Position numbers and translations under genes: made by a program. This document shows, piece by piece, positions 41,342 to 50,997 of a stretch of DNA of 64,000 bases (within the stretch, counting starts at the first letter, position 1; every line of letters starts with the position of its first letter). The stretch is from positions 1,922,001 through 1,986,000 of the forward strand of contig NZ_CP059467.1 in the NCBI RefSeq assembly GCF_017894365.1, in the 5' to 3' direction. This DNA is from Aromatoleum bremense (GTDB taxonomy: Bacteria; Pseudomonadota; Gammaproteobacteria; Burkholderiales; Rhodocyclaceae). A model generated the notes under the pieces. It had not been told where the DNA came from, ran no database searches, and saw only the letters and a program-made list of their open reading frames with translations.

Positions 41342-42480
41342 CCGAACCGCGCTTCAGCCCGCTCCGTCTGCTCGTCGCCGCGATCCGGCCGATCGACCCG
41401 ATCCTGTTCGGCCTGCTCGCAGTGCTGCTCGGCTACGCGTTCGTGCTGATGCACAGCGCGTCGCCGGAGCGCATCGCATCGCTGCTGGTCAATGCCGGCG
41501 TCGCCCTCGCGGCGATGTGGCTCGCTGCCCGCCTGCCGCCGCAACGGCTGCTGTCGCTGGCGCTGCCACTGTACGCCGCGGGCGTGCTGTTGCTGATCGC
41601 GGTCGACCTGTTCGGCGAGACGTCCAAAGGCGCGACGCGCTGGCTCGACATCGGCATCACCCGCATCCAGCCGTCCGAGATCATGAAGATCGCGATGCCG
41701 CTGATGCTGGCGTGGTATTTCCAGCAGCGCGAGGGGCACATCCGGCTGCGCGAGTTCGTCGTCGCCGGCGCGCTGCTCGCAGTGCCGGTCGCGCTGATCC
41801 TGGTCCAGCCGGACCTCGGCACGAGCCTGCTCGTTGCCGCCGCCGGCTTCTACGTGATCTTCTTCGCCGGCCTGTCGTGGAAGCTGATCGTCCCGGTCGC
41901 GCTCGTCGGCGTCGTCGGCATCGGCGCGATCGTCGGCTTCGGCGACCAGCTGTGCCAGCCCGGCGTGGACTGGCAAGTGCTGCGCGAGTACCAGAAGCAT
42001 CGCGTGTGCACGCTGCTCGATCCGACCCAGGATCCGCTCGGCCGGGGTTTTCACATCATCCAGTCGACGATCGCGATCGGCTCCGGCGGCCTCCTCGGCA
42101 AAGGCTGGACCGAAGGGACGCAGACCCATCTCGCGTTCCTCCCCGAGCGCCACACCGATTTCATCTTCTCGGTGCTCGCCGAGGAATTTGGCCTGCTCGG
42201 CGCGCTGCTGCTGCTGGCGAGCTATCTGCTGCTGCTGCTGCGCGGCTTCGTCATCGCGGCGCAGGCGCCTTCGCTGGCGACGCGCCTGCTGGCCGGTTCG
42301 ATCACGATGATCTTCTTCACCTATGCTTTCGTGAACATGGGCATGGTCAGCGGCATCCTGCCTGTCGTGGGCGTGCCGTTGCCGTTCATCAGTTACGGCG
42401 GCACCGCATTGGTGACCTTGTGCCTCGGGATCGGTATCCTCATGAGCATCCAGCGCAGCCGTGTGCTCGCAAAAGGTTGA
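41338..42480 (+). CDS. rodA: Peptidoglycan glycosyltransferase RodA (SEDS family)
   Basis: Start is GTG at 41338, overlapping the mrdA stop (GTGA); this gives 380 residues, close to RodA of other species, while a start at 41119 would lie inside mrdA. About ten membrane segments. SEDS landmarks: ITRIQPSEIMKIAMPLML, LVQPDLGTSLLVAAAG, ERHTDFIFSVLAEEFG and GVPLPFISYGGTALV. Confidence 0.95.
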   Translation: MTEPRFSPLRLLVAAIRPIDPILFGLLAVLLGYAFVLMHSASPERIASLLVNAGVALAAMWLAARLPPQRLLSLALPLYAAGVLLLIAVDLFGETSKGATRWLDIGITRIQPSEIMKIAMPLMLAWYFQQREGHIRLREFVVAGALLAVPVALILVQPDLGTSLLVAAAGFYVIFFAGLSWKLIVPVALVGVVGIGAIVGFGDQLCQPGVDWQVLREYQKHRVCTLLDPTQDPLGRGFHIIQSTIAIGSGGLLGKGWTEGTQTHLAFLPERHTDFIFSVLAEEFGLLGALLLLASYLLLLLRGFVIAAQAPSLATRLLAGSITMIFFTYAFVNMGMVSGILPVVGVPLPFISYGGTALVTLCLGIGILMSIQRSRVLAKG

Positions 42481-42499
42481 AAGAAGAAGAGGAACTCGA

Positions 42500-43408
42500 G
42501 TGCGTTCGAACGATTGCGATCCGATGACTGCGGCCGGCATCCGGTCGCTGGTGCTGGCGCTGGCGCTGGCCCTGGCGGGGGCGTTCGCGGCAGGGCTGTC
42601 CGGCTGCGGCTCGACTCCGTCGCGCGACACGACGATGCAGGTGCCTGCGGGCACCGCCCCGGCAGCGCGGCGCGGCGGTTACTACAAGGACGACGGCCCC
42701 GGCACCGACATTCCGGCGAACCTCGATGCCATCGCGGACGCCGAACCGCGCCTCGAGCCGCTGCATCGTTTCGCCAACCGGCCGTACAGCGTGTTCGGCA
42801 AGGAGTACGTTCCCGCGACCGCGCTGACCGCGTTCCGCCAGCGCGGGCGTGCGAGCTGGTACGGTCGGCGCTTCCACGGCAAACCGACGTCGAGCGGCGA
42901 GCCCTACGACATGTACGCGATGACGGCGGCACATCCGACGCTGCCGATCCCGAGCTATGCGCGCGTGACGAACCCGGCCAATGGTCGCACAGTCGTGGTC
43001 CGCATCAACGATCGGGGCCCGTTCCACAAGGACCGCGTCATCGACCTCTCGTATGCCGGCGCGCATCGGCTCGGCTACGTGAATGCCGGCAGCGCCCCGG
43101 TCGAGATCGAGACGATCCTGCCCGAGGAAATCGCGCTGCGCGCGCCGTCGCAGCCGGCGCAGGGATTGACCGTGCGGCGCGGCGTGTTTCTTCAGCTCGG
43201 CACGTTTTCTTCGGCAGCGAAGGCCGAAGGGTTGCGCGCGCGGGTTCGCGACGAGTTCGAAACGCTCGCCGACCGCCTCGAACTCCAGGAAGACGGCAGC
43301 CGCTATCGCGTGCAGCTCGGGCCGTTCGCCTCCGCCGACGAAGCGCGCGACGAAGCCGGACGCCTTGCGGCGGCGCTGGATATCCGCCCGTTTGTCGTTA
43401 CACGCTGA
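42500..43408 (+). CDS. rlpA: Septal-ring lytic transglycosylase RlpA (SPOR lipoprotein)
   Basis: A GTG at 42500 follows GAGGAACT and gives 302 residues; ATG 42524 is the main alternative. A long Ala/Leu signal ends LSGC (Cys36). The double-psi beta-barrel catalytic domain (about 120-205; GRASWYGRRFHGKPTSSGE, VRINDRGPFHKDRVIDLS) is followed by a SPOR peptidoglycan-binding domain (about 225-302; GVFLQLGTFSSAAKAEGLR). RlpA trims naked glycan strands at the septum. 19 bp after rodA. Confidence 0.94.
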   Translation: MRSNDCDPMTAAGIRSLVLALALALAGAFAAGLSGCGSTPSRDTTMQVPAGTAPAARRGGYYKDDGPGTDIPANLDAIADAEPRLEPLHRFANRPYSVFGKEYVPATALTAFRQRGRASWYGRRFHGKPTSSGEPYDMYAMTAAHPTLPIPSYARVTNPANGRTVVVRINDRGPFHKDRVIDLSYAGAHRLGYVNAGSAPVEIETILPEEIALRAPSQPAQGLTVRRGVFLQLGTFSSAAKAEGLRARVRDEFETLADRLELQEDGSRYRVQLGPFASADEARDEAGRLAAALDIRPFVVTR

Positions 43409-43463
43409 AACATGATCACCCGTCCCGCATCGGATCCGCGCCGGCTTTGCCCGTTCGACCCCC

Positions 43464-43469
43464 TATAAT
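43464..43469 (+). promoter_or_regulatory. TATAAT -10 element upstream of dacC
   Basis: A perfect TATAAT lies 56 bp before the dacC ATG in the only gap of over 100 bp in the mre-lip run. No good -35 is seen at 16-18 bp, so support is partial. Confidence 0.35.
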
Positions 43470-43524
43470 CACAGGTTCCGCTGTTCCTTCCCTTCCCCAC
43501 GTTCCGGTTCTCCATCACGTCCTC

Positions 43525-44652
43525 ATGCGTTTATTCATTGTCCTGCTTCTCGCGTTGCTCGCCTTTCCCGCTTCAGCCCAGAATGTCCCCGCGCCGACGC
43601 TGGCGGCCAAAGCCTGGCTGCTGATGGATCACGCCACCGGGCAGGTGCTCGCGGCGCAGGCACCGGACGCGCGTATCGAACCGGCGTCGCTGACGAAGCT
43701 GATGACCGCTTACCTGACGTTCGCAGCGCTGAAGAACGGCACGATCACGCTCGATCAGGCGGTGCCGGTATCGGAGAAAGCCTGGCGCAGCGAAGGCTCG
43801 CGGATGTTCATCGAACCGAACCGGCCCGTGACCGTCGGCGAACTCACTTCGGGGATGATCATCCAGTCCGGCAACGATGCGTGCGTCGCGCTGGCCGAGC
43901 TTCTCGCCGGTTCCGAGGAAGCGTTCGCGCACATGATGAACGCCGAGGCCCAGCGTCTCGGCATGAAGAACACCCACTTCACGAACTCGACCGGCCTGCC
44001 CGACCCGCAGCTCTACACGACCGCGCGCGACCTGGGCCTGCTCGCTTCGGCGATCGTGCGCGATTTCCCCCAGCATTACCGCTACTACTCGCAGAAAGAG
44101 TACACGTACAACAAGATCACCCAGCCCAACCGCAACCGCCTGCTATGGCTGGACACGACCGTCGACGGCCTGAAGACCGGGCACACCAGCAGCGCCGGCT
44201 ACTGCCTGATTTCGTCGGCGCAGCGCGGTCCGCGCCGGCTGATCTCGGTCGTGCTCGGCACCGATTCGGACACGATCCGGGCGCAGGAGTCGCTGAAACT
44301 GCTGAACTACGGCTTCCAGTTCCACGACACCGTCAAACTCTATTCGGCCGCCCAGGAACTGTCGCGCTTCCAGGTGTGGAAAGGCCAGGCCGACGACGTC
44401 GCGGTCGGTTTTCTCGGCGACTTCGTGATGTCGCTGCCGAAAGGGCAGTCGGAGAAAATCGAGGCCTCGCTGGTCAGCCAGCAGCCGGTCATCGCGCCGA
44501 TCCAGAAAGGCCAGCCGCTCGGCACGCTGCGCCTGAACCTCGACGGCAAGCCGCTCGGCGAATACGCGGTCGTGGCGCTGCAGGACGTGCCGGTGGCGGG
44601 CTTCTTCGGCCGCCTGTGGGATACGCTGCTGCTGTGGATCAAGAGTCTGTGA
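43525..44652 (+). CDS. dacC: D-alanyl-D-alanine carboxypeptidase (PBP5/6 type)
   Basis: 375 residues from the ATG at 43525, with a cleavable signal (MRLFIVLLLALLAFPASAQ). Active-site motifs: Ser55-x-x-Lys58 in EPASLTKLM, SGN in IIQSGNDACV and KTG in GLKTGHTSSAGY. A C-terminal beta domain and amphipathic helix (FGRLWDTLLLWIKSL) anchor it to the membrane. It trims stem pentapeptides. The longer open frame upstream overlaps rlpA and is not coding. Confidence 0.95.
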   Translation: MRLFIVLLLALLAFPASAQNVPAPTLAAKAWLLMDHATGQVLAAQAPDARIEPASLTKLMTAYLTFAALKNGTITLDQAVPVSEKAWRSEGSRMFIEPNRPVTVGELTSGMIIQSGNDACVALAELLAGSEEAFAHMMNAEAQRLGMKNTHFTNSTGLPDPQLYTTARDLGLLASAIVRDFPQHYRYYSQKEYTYNKITQPNRNRLLWLDTTVDGLKTGHTSSAGYCLISSAQRGPRRLISVVLGTDSDTIRAQESLKLLNYGFQFHDTVKLYSAAQELSRFQVWKGQADDVAVGFLGDFVMSLPKGQSEKIEASLVSQQPVIAPIQKGQPLGTLRLNLDGKPLGEYAVVALQDVPVAGFFGRLWDTLLLWIKSL

Positions 44653-44671
44653 CGCCGATGCGGAGACGCAT

Positions 44672-45529
44672 ATGAGCATCTGCTTTGTGAACGGGACGTA
44701 CCAGCCGCTCGCCGAGGCGCGGATTTCGCCGCTGGACCGCGGTTTCCTGTTCGGCGACGGCGGCTACGAGGTGATCCCGGTGTATTCGCGCCGGCCGTTC
44801 CGCCTCGCGCAGCATCTCGAGCGGCTCGCCCATACGCTCGAGGCGATCCGCCTGCCGAATCCGCACGCGCCGTCCGAATGGTCTGGGATCATCAACGAGA
44901 TCGTCGCGCGCAACCCGTGGGAGGACCAGTCGGTCTACTTGCAGGTGTCGCGCGGTTGCGGCAACGGGCGCAACCACGCGTTCCCGGTGCCGACGCGGCC
45001 CACCGTGTTCCTGATGAGCGACGAGCTCGTCACGCCGCCGGCGGCGCAGCTCGCGCGCGGCGTCGCAGCGGTCAGCGCGGCCGATTTCCGCTGGCTGCGC
45101 TGCGACCTCAAGAGCACCGCGCTGCTCGCGAACTGCCTGCTGCGCCAGGTCGCGATCGACAGCGGCTGTGTCGAAACCGTGCTGTTCCGCGACGGTTTTC
45201 TCACCGAAGGGGCGGCGTCGAACATCGTCATCGTCAAGGACGGCATGATGCTCGCACCGCCGAAGAGCCACCTGATGCTGCCCGGCATCACGTACGACGT
45301 GGTGCTCGAGCTTGCCGCGCGCCACGGTCTGCCGTACCAGGTGCGCGAGATCCTCGAAGACGAGGTGCGGACCGCCGACGAAGTGTGGATGACGTCATCG
45401 ACGAAGGAAGTGCTCGCGATCACGACGCTCGACGGCCTCGCCGTGGGGAGCGGAACTCCCGGCCCCGTCGCGCGCCAAATGTACGACTGGTACCAGGACT
45501 TCAAGAACACGGTGATGCGCAGTGGCTGA
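44672..45529 (+). CDS. dat: Class IV PLP aminotransferase, likely D-amino-acid aminotransferase
   Basis: 285 residues of fold-type IV: start FVNGTYQPLAEARISPLDRGFLFGDGGYEV in parts, the PLP Lys in WLRCDLKSTALLAN, the Glu/Asn region FLTEGAASNIVIVKDG and PPKSHLMLPGITYDVVLELA. The wording fits D-alanine transaminase better than branched-chain transaminase or ADC lyase. Placed between dacC (D-Ala release) and lipB, 19 bp after dacC, a D-alanine role is sensible but not proven. Confidence 0.85.
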   Translation: MSICFVNGTYQPLAEARISPLDRGFLFGDGGYEVIPVYSRRPFRLAQHLERLAHTLEAIRLPNPHAPSEWSGIINEIVARNPWEDQSVYLQVSRGCGNGRNHAFPVPTRPTVFLMSDELVTPPAAQLARGVAAVSAADFRWLRCDLKSTALLANCLLRQVAIDSGCVETVLFRDGFLTEGAASNIVIVKDGMMLAPPKSHLMLPGITYDVVLELAARHGLPYQVREILEDEVRTADEVWMTSSTKEVLAITTLDGLAVGSGTPGPVARQMYDWYQDFKNTVMRSG

Positions 45530-45794
45530 CGAGACGCGACCGACCCTCCTCGAATTCCCGTGCGATTTCCCGATCAAGATCATGGGCGCGCGGGTCGATG
45601 AGTTCGCCCAGTCCGTGGTCGAAGTGGTGCTGCGCCACGCCCCGGATTTCGATGCCCGCCTGGTCGAGATGCGCCCGTCGCGCAAGGGCAACTACCTCGC
45701 GCTGACCTGCACGATCCGCGCGGTGTCGCGGCCGCAGCTCGACGCGCTGTATCGCGAACTGACCGCGCATCCCCTCGTGAAGGTGGTGCTCTAG
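45522..45794 (+). CDS. YbeD/DUF493 family protein
   Basis: 90 residues; small ACT-like ferredoxin fold (LLEFPCDFPIKIMGARVDEF; ALYRELTAHPLVKVVL). YbeD is conserved between dacA and lipB in many Proteobacteria and has been proposed to assist lipoate metabolism without firm proof. It overlaps dat by 8 bp and abuts lipB with no gap. Confidence 0.9.
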   Translation: MADETRPTLLEFPCDFPIKIMGARVDEFAQSVVEVVLRHAPDFDARLVEMRPSRKGNYLALTCTIRAVSRPQLDALYRELTAHPLVKVVL

Positions 45795-46490
45795 ATGATC
45801 GCCGGCGGCGAGCTGGCGGGCCTTCCGACGCAAGCACCACAGCCTGCCGGCACGCCGGTGCTGGTCGTTCGCCGCCTCGGCTGCGTCGATTACGAACCCA
45901 CCTGGCACGCGATGCGCGCCTTCACCGACGCCCGCGGCGCCGACACGCCGGACGAAATCTGGCTGCTCGAACATCCGCCGGTCTACACGCTCGGGCAGGC
46001 GGGCCGGCCGGAACACCTGCTGCGCGACGTCGGCATCCCGCTGGTGAAAATCGACCGCGGCGGGCAGATCACGTATCACGGCCCCGGCCAGCTCGTCGCG
46101 TATCTGCTGATCGACCTGCACCGCCGCTGCCTCAAGGTGCGCGAGCTGGTGACTCTCATGGAACAGGCCGTCATCGACTGCCTCGCCGACTACGGCGTCA
46201 GCGCCGAGCGCAAGGCCGGCGCGCCGGGAGTCTACGTCGACGGCGCGAAGATCGGCGCGCTCGGGCTGCGCGTGCGCAACGGCCGCAGCTATCACGGCCT
46301 GGCGCTGAACGTCGACGTCGACCTGGCGCCGTTTTCCTCGATCAACCCCTGCGGTTACGAAGGCCTCCGGACCGTCCGGCTCAAGGACTTCGGCATCGCC
46401 GACGACGTAGCGAGTGTTGGCGAGCGCCTGCTCGCCGCTCTGCAGCGCCTGCTGCCACCGGTGTACCCCGCCGACCGGCCGCCGGCCTGA
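45795..46490 (+). CDS. lipB: Lipoyl(octanoyl) transferase LipB
   Basis: 231 residues. LipB moves octanoyl from acyl carrier protein to lipoyl domains. Substrate-binding [18 protein letters not shown], the active Lys in [14 protein letters not shown] and the catalytic Cys in [11 protein letters not shown] are intact. It starts directly after the YbeD stop. Confidence 0.96.
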   Translation: MIAGGELAGLPTQAPQPAGTPVLVVRRLGCVDYEPTWHAMRAFTDARGADTPDEIWLLEHPPVYTLGQAGRPEHLLRDVGIPLVKIDRGGQITYHGPGQLVAYLLIDLHRRCLKVRELVTLMEQAVIDCLADYGVSAERKAGAPGVYVDGAKIGALGLRVRNGRSYHGLALNVDVDLAPFSSINPCGYEGLRTVRLKDFGIADDVASVGERLLAALQRLLPPVYPADRPPA

Positions 46491-46539
46491 AACCTGAACG
46501 GCTTACCCGCCCCGACCCATCACGACACGAGAGACCCGC

Positions 46540-47487
46540 ATGGAAACCACGGCACGCAAGCAGCGCGGCGCAGACAAGACCGCGCGCATCCCGATCAAGA
46601 TCGTCCCCGCCGAACGCCTGAAGAAGCCCGAGTGGATCCGCATCCGGCTCGGCGCCGGCCACGAAGCCGAGCGCTTCAACGAGATCAAGGCGAGCCTGCG
46701 CGAGCACAAGCTGCACACCGTGTGCGAGGAAGCGTCGTGCCCGAACATCCATGAATGCTTCGGCAAGGGCACCGCGACGTTCATGATCATGGGCGACATC
46801 TGCACGCGTCGCTGCCCGTTCTGCGACGTCGGCCACGGCCGGCCCGAGCCGCTGAACGCCAACGAGCCGGCCGAACTCGCGGCGACGATCGCGGCGATGC
46901 GGCTCAACTACGTCGTCATCACCAGCGTCGACCGCGACGACCTGCGCGACGGCGGGGCGCAGCATTTCGTCGACTGCATCCGCGAGACGCGTGCGGCGTC
47001 GCCGCAGACGCGCATCGAAGTGCTCGTGCCGGACTTCCGCGGCCGCCTCGAGATTGCGCTCGAGATCTTCGACCAGGCGCCGCCCGACGTCATGAACCAC
47101 AACCTCGAGACGGTGCCGCGGCTCTACAAACAGGCCCGCCCGGGCGCGGATTACGCGTACTCGCTGCGGCTGCTGAAGGAGTTCAAGGCGCGCCATGCGG
47201 AGGTGCCGACGAAGTCCGGCCTGATGGTCGGCCTCGGCGAGACCGACGAGGAAATCCTCGACGTGCTGCGCGACCTGCGCGCGCACGACGTCGAGATGCT
47301 GACGATCGGCCAGTACCTGCAGCCTTCGACCGGCCACCTGCCGGTGCTGCGCTACGTGCCCCCGGATACTTTCAGGATGTTCGAGCGCGAGGCGCTGGCG
47401 ATGGGCTTCAAAAATGCTGCGTGCGGGCCGATGGTGCGCTCGAGCTACTGGGCCGACCAGCAGGCGCACGGCGCGGGCATCGTCTGA
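46540..47487 (+). CDS. lipA: Lipoyl synthase LipA
   Basis: 315 residues; a radical-SAM enzyme inserting two sulfurs into the octanoyl chain. The auxiliary cluster motif [12 protein letters not shown], the radical-SAM motif CTRRCPFC and the C-terminal RSSYWADQQ (Ser ligand) are all present. It lies 49 bp after lipB and completes the lipoate pathway. Confidence 0.97.
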   Translation: METTARKQRGADKTARIPIKIVPAERLKKPEWIRIRLGAGHEAERFNEIKASLREHKLHTVCEEASCPNIHECFGKGTATFMIMGDICTRRCPFCDVGHGRPEPLNANEPAELAATIAAMRLNYVVITSVDRDDLRDGGAQHFVDCIRETRAASPQTRIEVLVPDFRGRLEIALEIFDQAPPDVMNHNLETVPRLYKQARPGADYAYSLRLLKEFKARHAEVPTKSGLMVGLGETDEEILDVLRDLRAHDVEMLTIGQYLQPSTGHLPVLRYVPPDTFRMFEREALAMGFKNAACGPMVRSSYWADQQAHGAGIV

Positions 47488-47577
47488 CCTGACGGCCGGC
47501 CGGCGACGTCACGGCCGCCGTCGTGCGGCCCGTTCGCGCTGTGCCGTTCCAGGGCGAGGCCGGACGATGCGGCGCGT

Positions 47578-48006
47578 TCAGCGGAACAGCCGCTCGGCCC
47601 GTTCGTGCCGCTCCTGCTCCTCGAGACTCAGCGTCGCGGTCGGCCGCGCGAGCAGGCGGCCGACGCCGATCGGCTCTCCGGTCGCTTCGCAATAACCGTA
47701 AGTGCCGTCCGCGATGCGTCGCAGCGCCGCTTCGACCTTGTGCAGCAGCTTCAATTCGCGGTCGCGGATGCGTTGCTCCAGCACCTGCTCTTCTTCCTGC
47801 GTCGCGCGGTCGGCCTCGTCGGGCGTGGCGATCGTTTCGCGCAGATGCGAGCGGGTTTCCTCGCTGTTCTCGCGCAGTTCCGCCTGCAGCGCGAGCAGCC
47901 GCTCGCGGAAGAACTCGAGCTGCACGTCGTTCATGTAGTCGTCGGCCGACATGCCGAGCAGTTCGGCTTCCGACAGGCGACGCTTGCGGGGTGATGAGTT
48001 TTTCAT
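47578..48006 (-). CDS. dksA: RNA polymerase-binding regulator DksA, zinc-cysteine-poor type
   Basis: 142 residues: N-terminal segment (MNDVQLEFFRERLLALQAEL), a coiled coil with the acidic tip (TPDEADRATQEEE, Asp63 and Asp66) and the C-terminal helix. DksA works with ppGpp at RNA polymerase. The zinc-finger region reads YGYCEATGEP...RPTATLSLEEQERHE: just one Cys (C106) remains of the usual four. Similar loss is known in many alpha- and betaproteobacterial DksA proteins, so it is likely functional. Convergent with lipA. Confidence 0.9.
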   Translation of the reverse strand: MKNSSPRKRRLSEAELLGMSADDYMNDVQLEFFRERLLALQAELRENSEETRSHLRETIATPDEADRATQEEEQVLEQRIRDRELKLLHKVEAALRRIADGTYGYCEATGEPIGVGRLLARPTATLSLEEQERHERAERLFR

Positions 48007-48294
48007 AATGAGCTCTCCGTGTTACTTCCATGCCGGCCGGCAGGATTCGCAGGACGGCACTGCAAGGTTGCAAAATCGCTTCGATTCCCGGCATCGCGAC
48101 TGCCAGAGCGGCGAATATCCCGATCAAACGGGAATCCCGTCGTTGGAGATCATCACGCAGTCCATTCTGAAAGCTTTCGCCTCCCTTGTCATCTGCGGGG
48201 ACAAGGGCCGAGGGCGCCGGCCTGATCGGTTAGAATGCCAGCGTGCCGCCTGCCGGCGGCATCCCTTTTCCGCAGTCCTGCCCGCTCGACGCCC
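48007..48294. promoter_or_regulatory. Divergent dksA / rep control region
   Basis: No gene is credible in these 288 bp. A 7-bp inverted repeat CCTTGTC/GACAAGG with a 9-base loop lies at 48184-48206, and a -10-like TAGAAT at 48231-48236 could serve rep, though no -35 at proper spacing was found. Confidence 0.4.
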
Positions 48295-50283
48295 ATGTCC
48301 GCTCATCTGAACGCCCCACAGCGCGACGCGATCCACTATCTCGACGGGCCGAGCCTCGTGCTCGCCGGCGCGGGCAGCGGCAAGACGCGCGTCATCACGC
48401 ACAAGATCGCGCATCTGATCAACGCCTGCGGGCTGAATCCCGCGAACATCGCCGCGATCACGTTTACCAACAAGGCGGCGAAGGAGATGCAGGAGCGCGT
48501 CGCCGGACTGATGGGCGGGCGCGTGCCGGGCGGGCTGACGGTGTGCACCTTCCACGCGCTGGGCGTGAAGATCGTGCGCCAGGAAGCGAAGCACTGCCGG
48601 CTCAAGCCGCAGTTCTCGATCCTCGACGCCTCCGATACGGTGCAGATCGTCGCCGACATCACGCGCGACGCCGACAAGGCGCGCTCGAAGGCGATGCAGT
48701 GGCAGATCTCGGGCTGGAAGAACGCGATGGTGACGCCGGAGCAGGCAGCGCAGCTCGCCGACAACGAGCTCGCGTCGGCCGCGGCGCTGCTGTACGCCGA
48801 ATACGAGCGCACGCTGCGCGCGTACCAAGCGGTCGACTTCGACGACCTGATCAGCCTGCCGGTGCGCCTCTTCGATGAACACCCGGAGGTGCGCGAGCGC
48901 TGGCAGAACAAGCTGCGCTACCTGCTCGTCGACGAATATCAGGACACGAACCGGGCGCAGTACACGCTGCTGCGCCATCTCGCCGGCGTGCGCGGCGCCT
49001 TCACCGCAGTCGGCGACGACGACCAGGCGATCTACGCGTGGCGCGGCGCCGACGTCGAGAACCTGAAGCTCTTGCAGCAGGACTACCCGAAGCTCAAGGT
49101 CATCAAGCTCGAACAGAACTACCGCTCGTCGAAGCGCATCCTCACCGCCGCAAACACGCTGATCGCGAACAACGAGAAGTTGTTCGACAAGCGGCTGTGG
49201 TCCGAGCACGGCGCCGGCGAACAGGTCACGGTGACCGCGTGCCGCGACGCCGAGCACGAGGCCGAATGGGTCGCGTCGAAAATCAACGCGCACAAGTTCG
49301 AGCACCGCACGAAGTTTTCCGACTACGCCGTGCTGTACCGCGGCAACCACCAGGCGCGGCTGATCGAGCAGCAGCTGCGCAACCAGAAGATCCCGTACGT
49401 GATCTCCGGCGGCCAGTCGTTCTTCGACAAGGCCGAGATCCGCGACCTGATCGCGTACCTGCGCCTCCTGATGAACGAGGACGACGACCTCGCGTTCATT
49501 CGCGCGATCACGACGCCGCGGCGCGGCATCGGCGCCGGCACGCTCGAAGCGCTCGGCAGCTATGCCGGACGGCGCCACGTCAGCCTCTTCGCCGCGACCT
49601 TCGAGGAAGGCGCGGCGCAGGCGTTGAACGCGCGCCAGCTCGAGCAGGTGCAGGAGTTCGGCAACTTCATCAACCGCCTGCAGTATCGCGCGACGCGCGA
49701 GCCGGCGTCGCGTCTGCTCGAGGACCTGCTCGCGGCGATCCGCTACGAGGCTTGGCTGTTCGAGCATCTCGACCCGCGCGAGGCGGAGTCGAAATGGAGC
49801 AACGTGCGCGACTTCGTCGGCTGGCTCGGCAGGAAGGGCGACGAGGACGGCAAGAACCTCATCGAGCTGACGCAGACGATCGCGCTGATCTCGATGCTCG
49901 ACAAGAACGACAGCGAGTTCGACGGCGTGCAGCTCGCGACGCTGCACGCGTCGAAGGGGCTGGAGTTCAAGCACGTGTTCCTCGTCGGCGTCGAGGAAGG
50001 GCTGCTGCCCCACCAGTCCTCCATCGACGAGGACAAGATCGAGGAGGAGCGCCGCCTGATGTACGTCGGCATCACGCGCGCGCAGCGCAGCCTCAACATC
50101 ACGTGGTGCGAGCGGCGCAAGGCCGGCAAGGAAGCGCGCACCTGCGAGCCGTCGCGCTTCATCGAGGAGATGGGCGGCGACGTGAAAGTCAATGACCGCA
50201 AGTCGAACGTGCCGGTGTCGAAGGAAGAAGGCCGCGCGCGCATCGCCAACCTGATGGCGATGCTCGAAGGGCGCGGCGGCTGA
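48295..50283 (+). CDS. rep: ATP-dependent DNA helicase Rep (UvrD/Rep family)
   Basis: 662 residues from the Met at 48295 (MSAHLNAPQRDAIHYLDGP). Superfamily 1A motifs: Walker A LAGAGSGKTRVI, Ia AITFTNKAAKEM, II LLVDEYQDTNRAQY, III GDDDQAIYAWRGA, IV LEQNYRSSKRIL, V TLHASKGLEFKHVFLVG and VI RRLMYVGITRAQRSL. Length and wording fit Rep better than UvrD. Rep clears proteins ahead of replication forks. Confidence 0.93.
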   Translation: MSAHLNAPQRDAIHYLDGPSLVLAGAGSGKTRVITHKIAHLINACGLNPANIAAITFTNKAAKEMQERVAGLMGGRVPGGLTVCTFHALGVKIVRQEAKHCRLKPQFSILDASDTVQIVADITRDADKARSKAMQWQISGWKNAMVTPEQAAQLADNELASAAALLYAEYERTLRAYQAVDFDDLISLPVRLFDEHPEVRERWQNKLRYLLVDEYQDTNRAQYTLLRHLAGVRGAFTAVGDDDQAIYAWRGADVENLKLLQQDYPKLKVIKLEQNYRSSKRILTAANTLIANNEKLFDKRLWSEHGAGEQVTVTACRDAEHEAEWVASKINAHKFEHRTKFSDYAVLYRGNHQARLIEQQLRNQKIPYVISGGQSFFDKAEIRDLIAYLRLLMNEDDDLAFIRAITTPRRGIGAGTLEALGSYAGRRHVSLFAATFEEGAAQALNARQLEQVQEFGNFINRLQYRATREPASRLLEDLLAAIRYEAWLFEHLDPREAESKWSNVRDFVGWLGRKGDEDGKNLIELTQTIALISMLDKNDSEFDGVQLATLHASKGLEFKHVFLVGVEEGLLPHQSSIDEDKIEEERRLMYVGITRAQRSLNITWCERRKAGKEARTCEPSRFIEEMGGDVKVNDRKSNVPVSKEEGRARIANLMAMLEGRGG

Positions 50284-50513
50284 CGTCCTCCTCATCGAGA
50301 CGGCATCGTGCCCGTCGACGCACAACGGCCTGCCCGCGAAGCTGGAGCGGAGCTGATCCCGCAACAGTAAAACGGGATGTAACGTGATGACGAATGCAAG
50401 CACGAGGGTCTATATTGAATCGAACCCTGCCTTCGCGGCCTGCCCGGTCGTCACACGTTCGTGGGGGCGCCGGCGGCGAGGCATTCCCGATCCTATCGAC
50501 GATGGAGGTTACG

Positions 50514-50978
50514 ATGAAACGCAGGACGTTATTGGCGATGTTCGCGGCGGTGCTGCTTTCCGGCGGCGCGCTCGCGCAACCCGCAGGCGATCTGCCAGCG
50601 GTCGACGACAACACGCCGATCTACGGCTCCCAGATCATGACGCCGCAAGAGCGCGCCGAGCACCGCCAGCGCATGCGCGCCGCGAAAACGCTAGAAGAGC
50701 GCGAGCAGATCCGTGCCGAGCATCACGAGCAGATGGTTCGCCGAGCGAAGGAGCGCGGTGTGACGTTGCCGGAAGAGCCACCGATGCGCGGCGGGCCAAT
50801 GATGGGTCCCGGTGGCGGCATGGGGCCCGGTGGCGGTGCCGGATCCGGCGGCGGAATGGGACCGGGTGGCGGCCCCGGTGACCGTGAGCGCCTCGGTCCT
50901 GCTGACCGGATGGGCCCGCGCGGGATGGGTTCCGGAGGGGGTATGGGCGCCGGGTCCGGCGGTGGATCGAACCGCTAG
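50514..50978 (+). CDS. Secreted Gly/Met-rich hypothetical protein
   Basis: 154 residues from the Met at 50514, which follows GGAGG. A clear signal peptide (MKRRTLLAMFAAVLLSGGALA-Q) precedes a charged helical segment (about 40-85; MTPQERAEHRQRMRAAKTLEEREQ) and a low-complexity tail built of GPGGG and MG-type units (about 92-154). The middle resembles small periplasmic proteins of unknown function in betaproteobacteria. No catalytic motif is visible. Confidence 0.75.
   Translation: MKRRTLLAMFAAVLLSGGALAQPAGDLPAVDDNTPIYGSQIMTPQERAEHRQRMRAAKTLEEREQIRAEHHEQMVRRAKERGVTLPEEPPMRGGPMMGPGGGMGPGGGAGSGGGMGPGGGPGDRERLGPADRMGPRGMGSGGGMGAGSGGGSNR
50800..50975 (+). repeat. GPGGG-type low-complexity coding repeat
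   Basis: About 175 bp of imperfect repeats encoding MGPGGG, AGSGGG and GMGSGGG units in the tail of the preceding secreted protein. Repeats like this are prone to slippage, so length may vary between strains. Confidence 0.6.
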
Positions 50979-50997
50979 AATGCCGGCAGCGGCGTGA

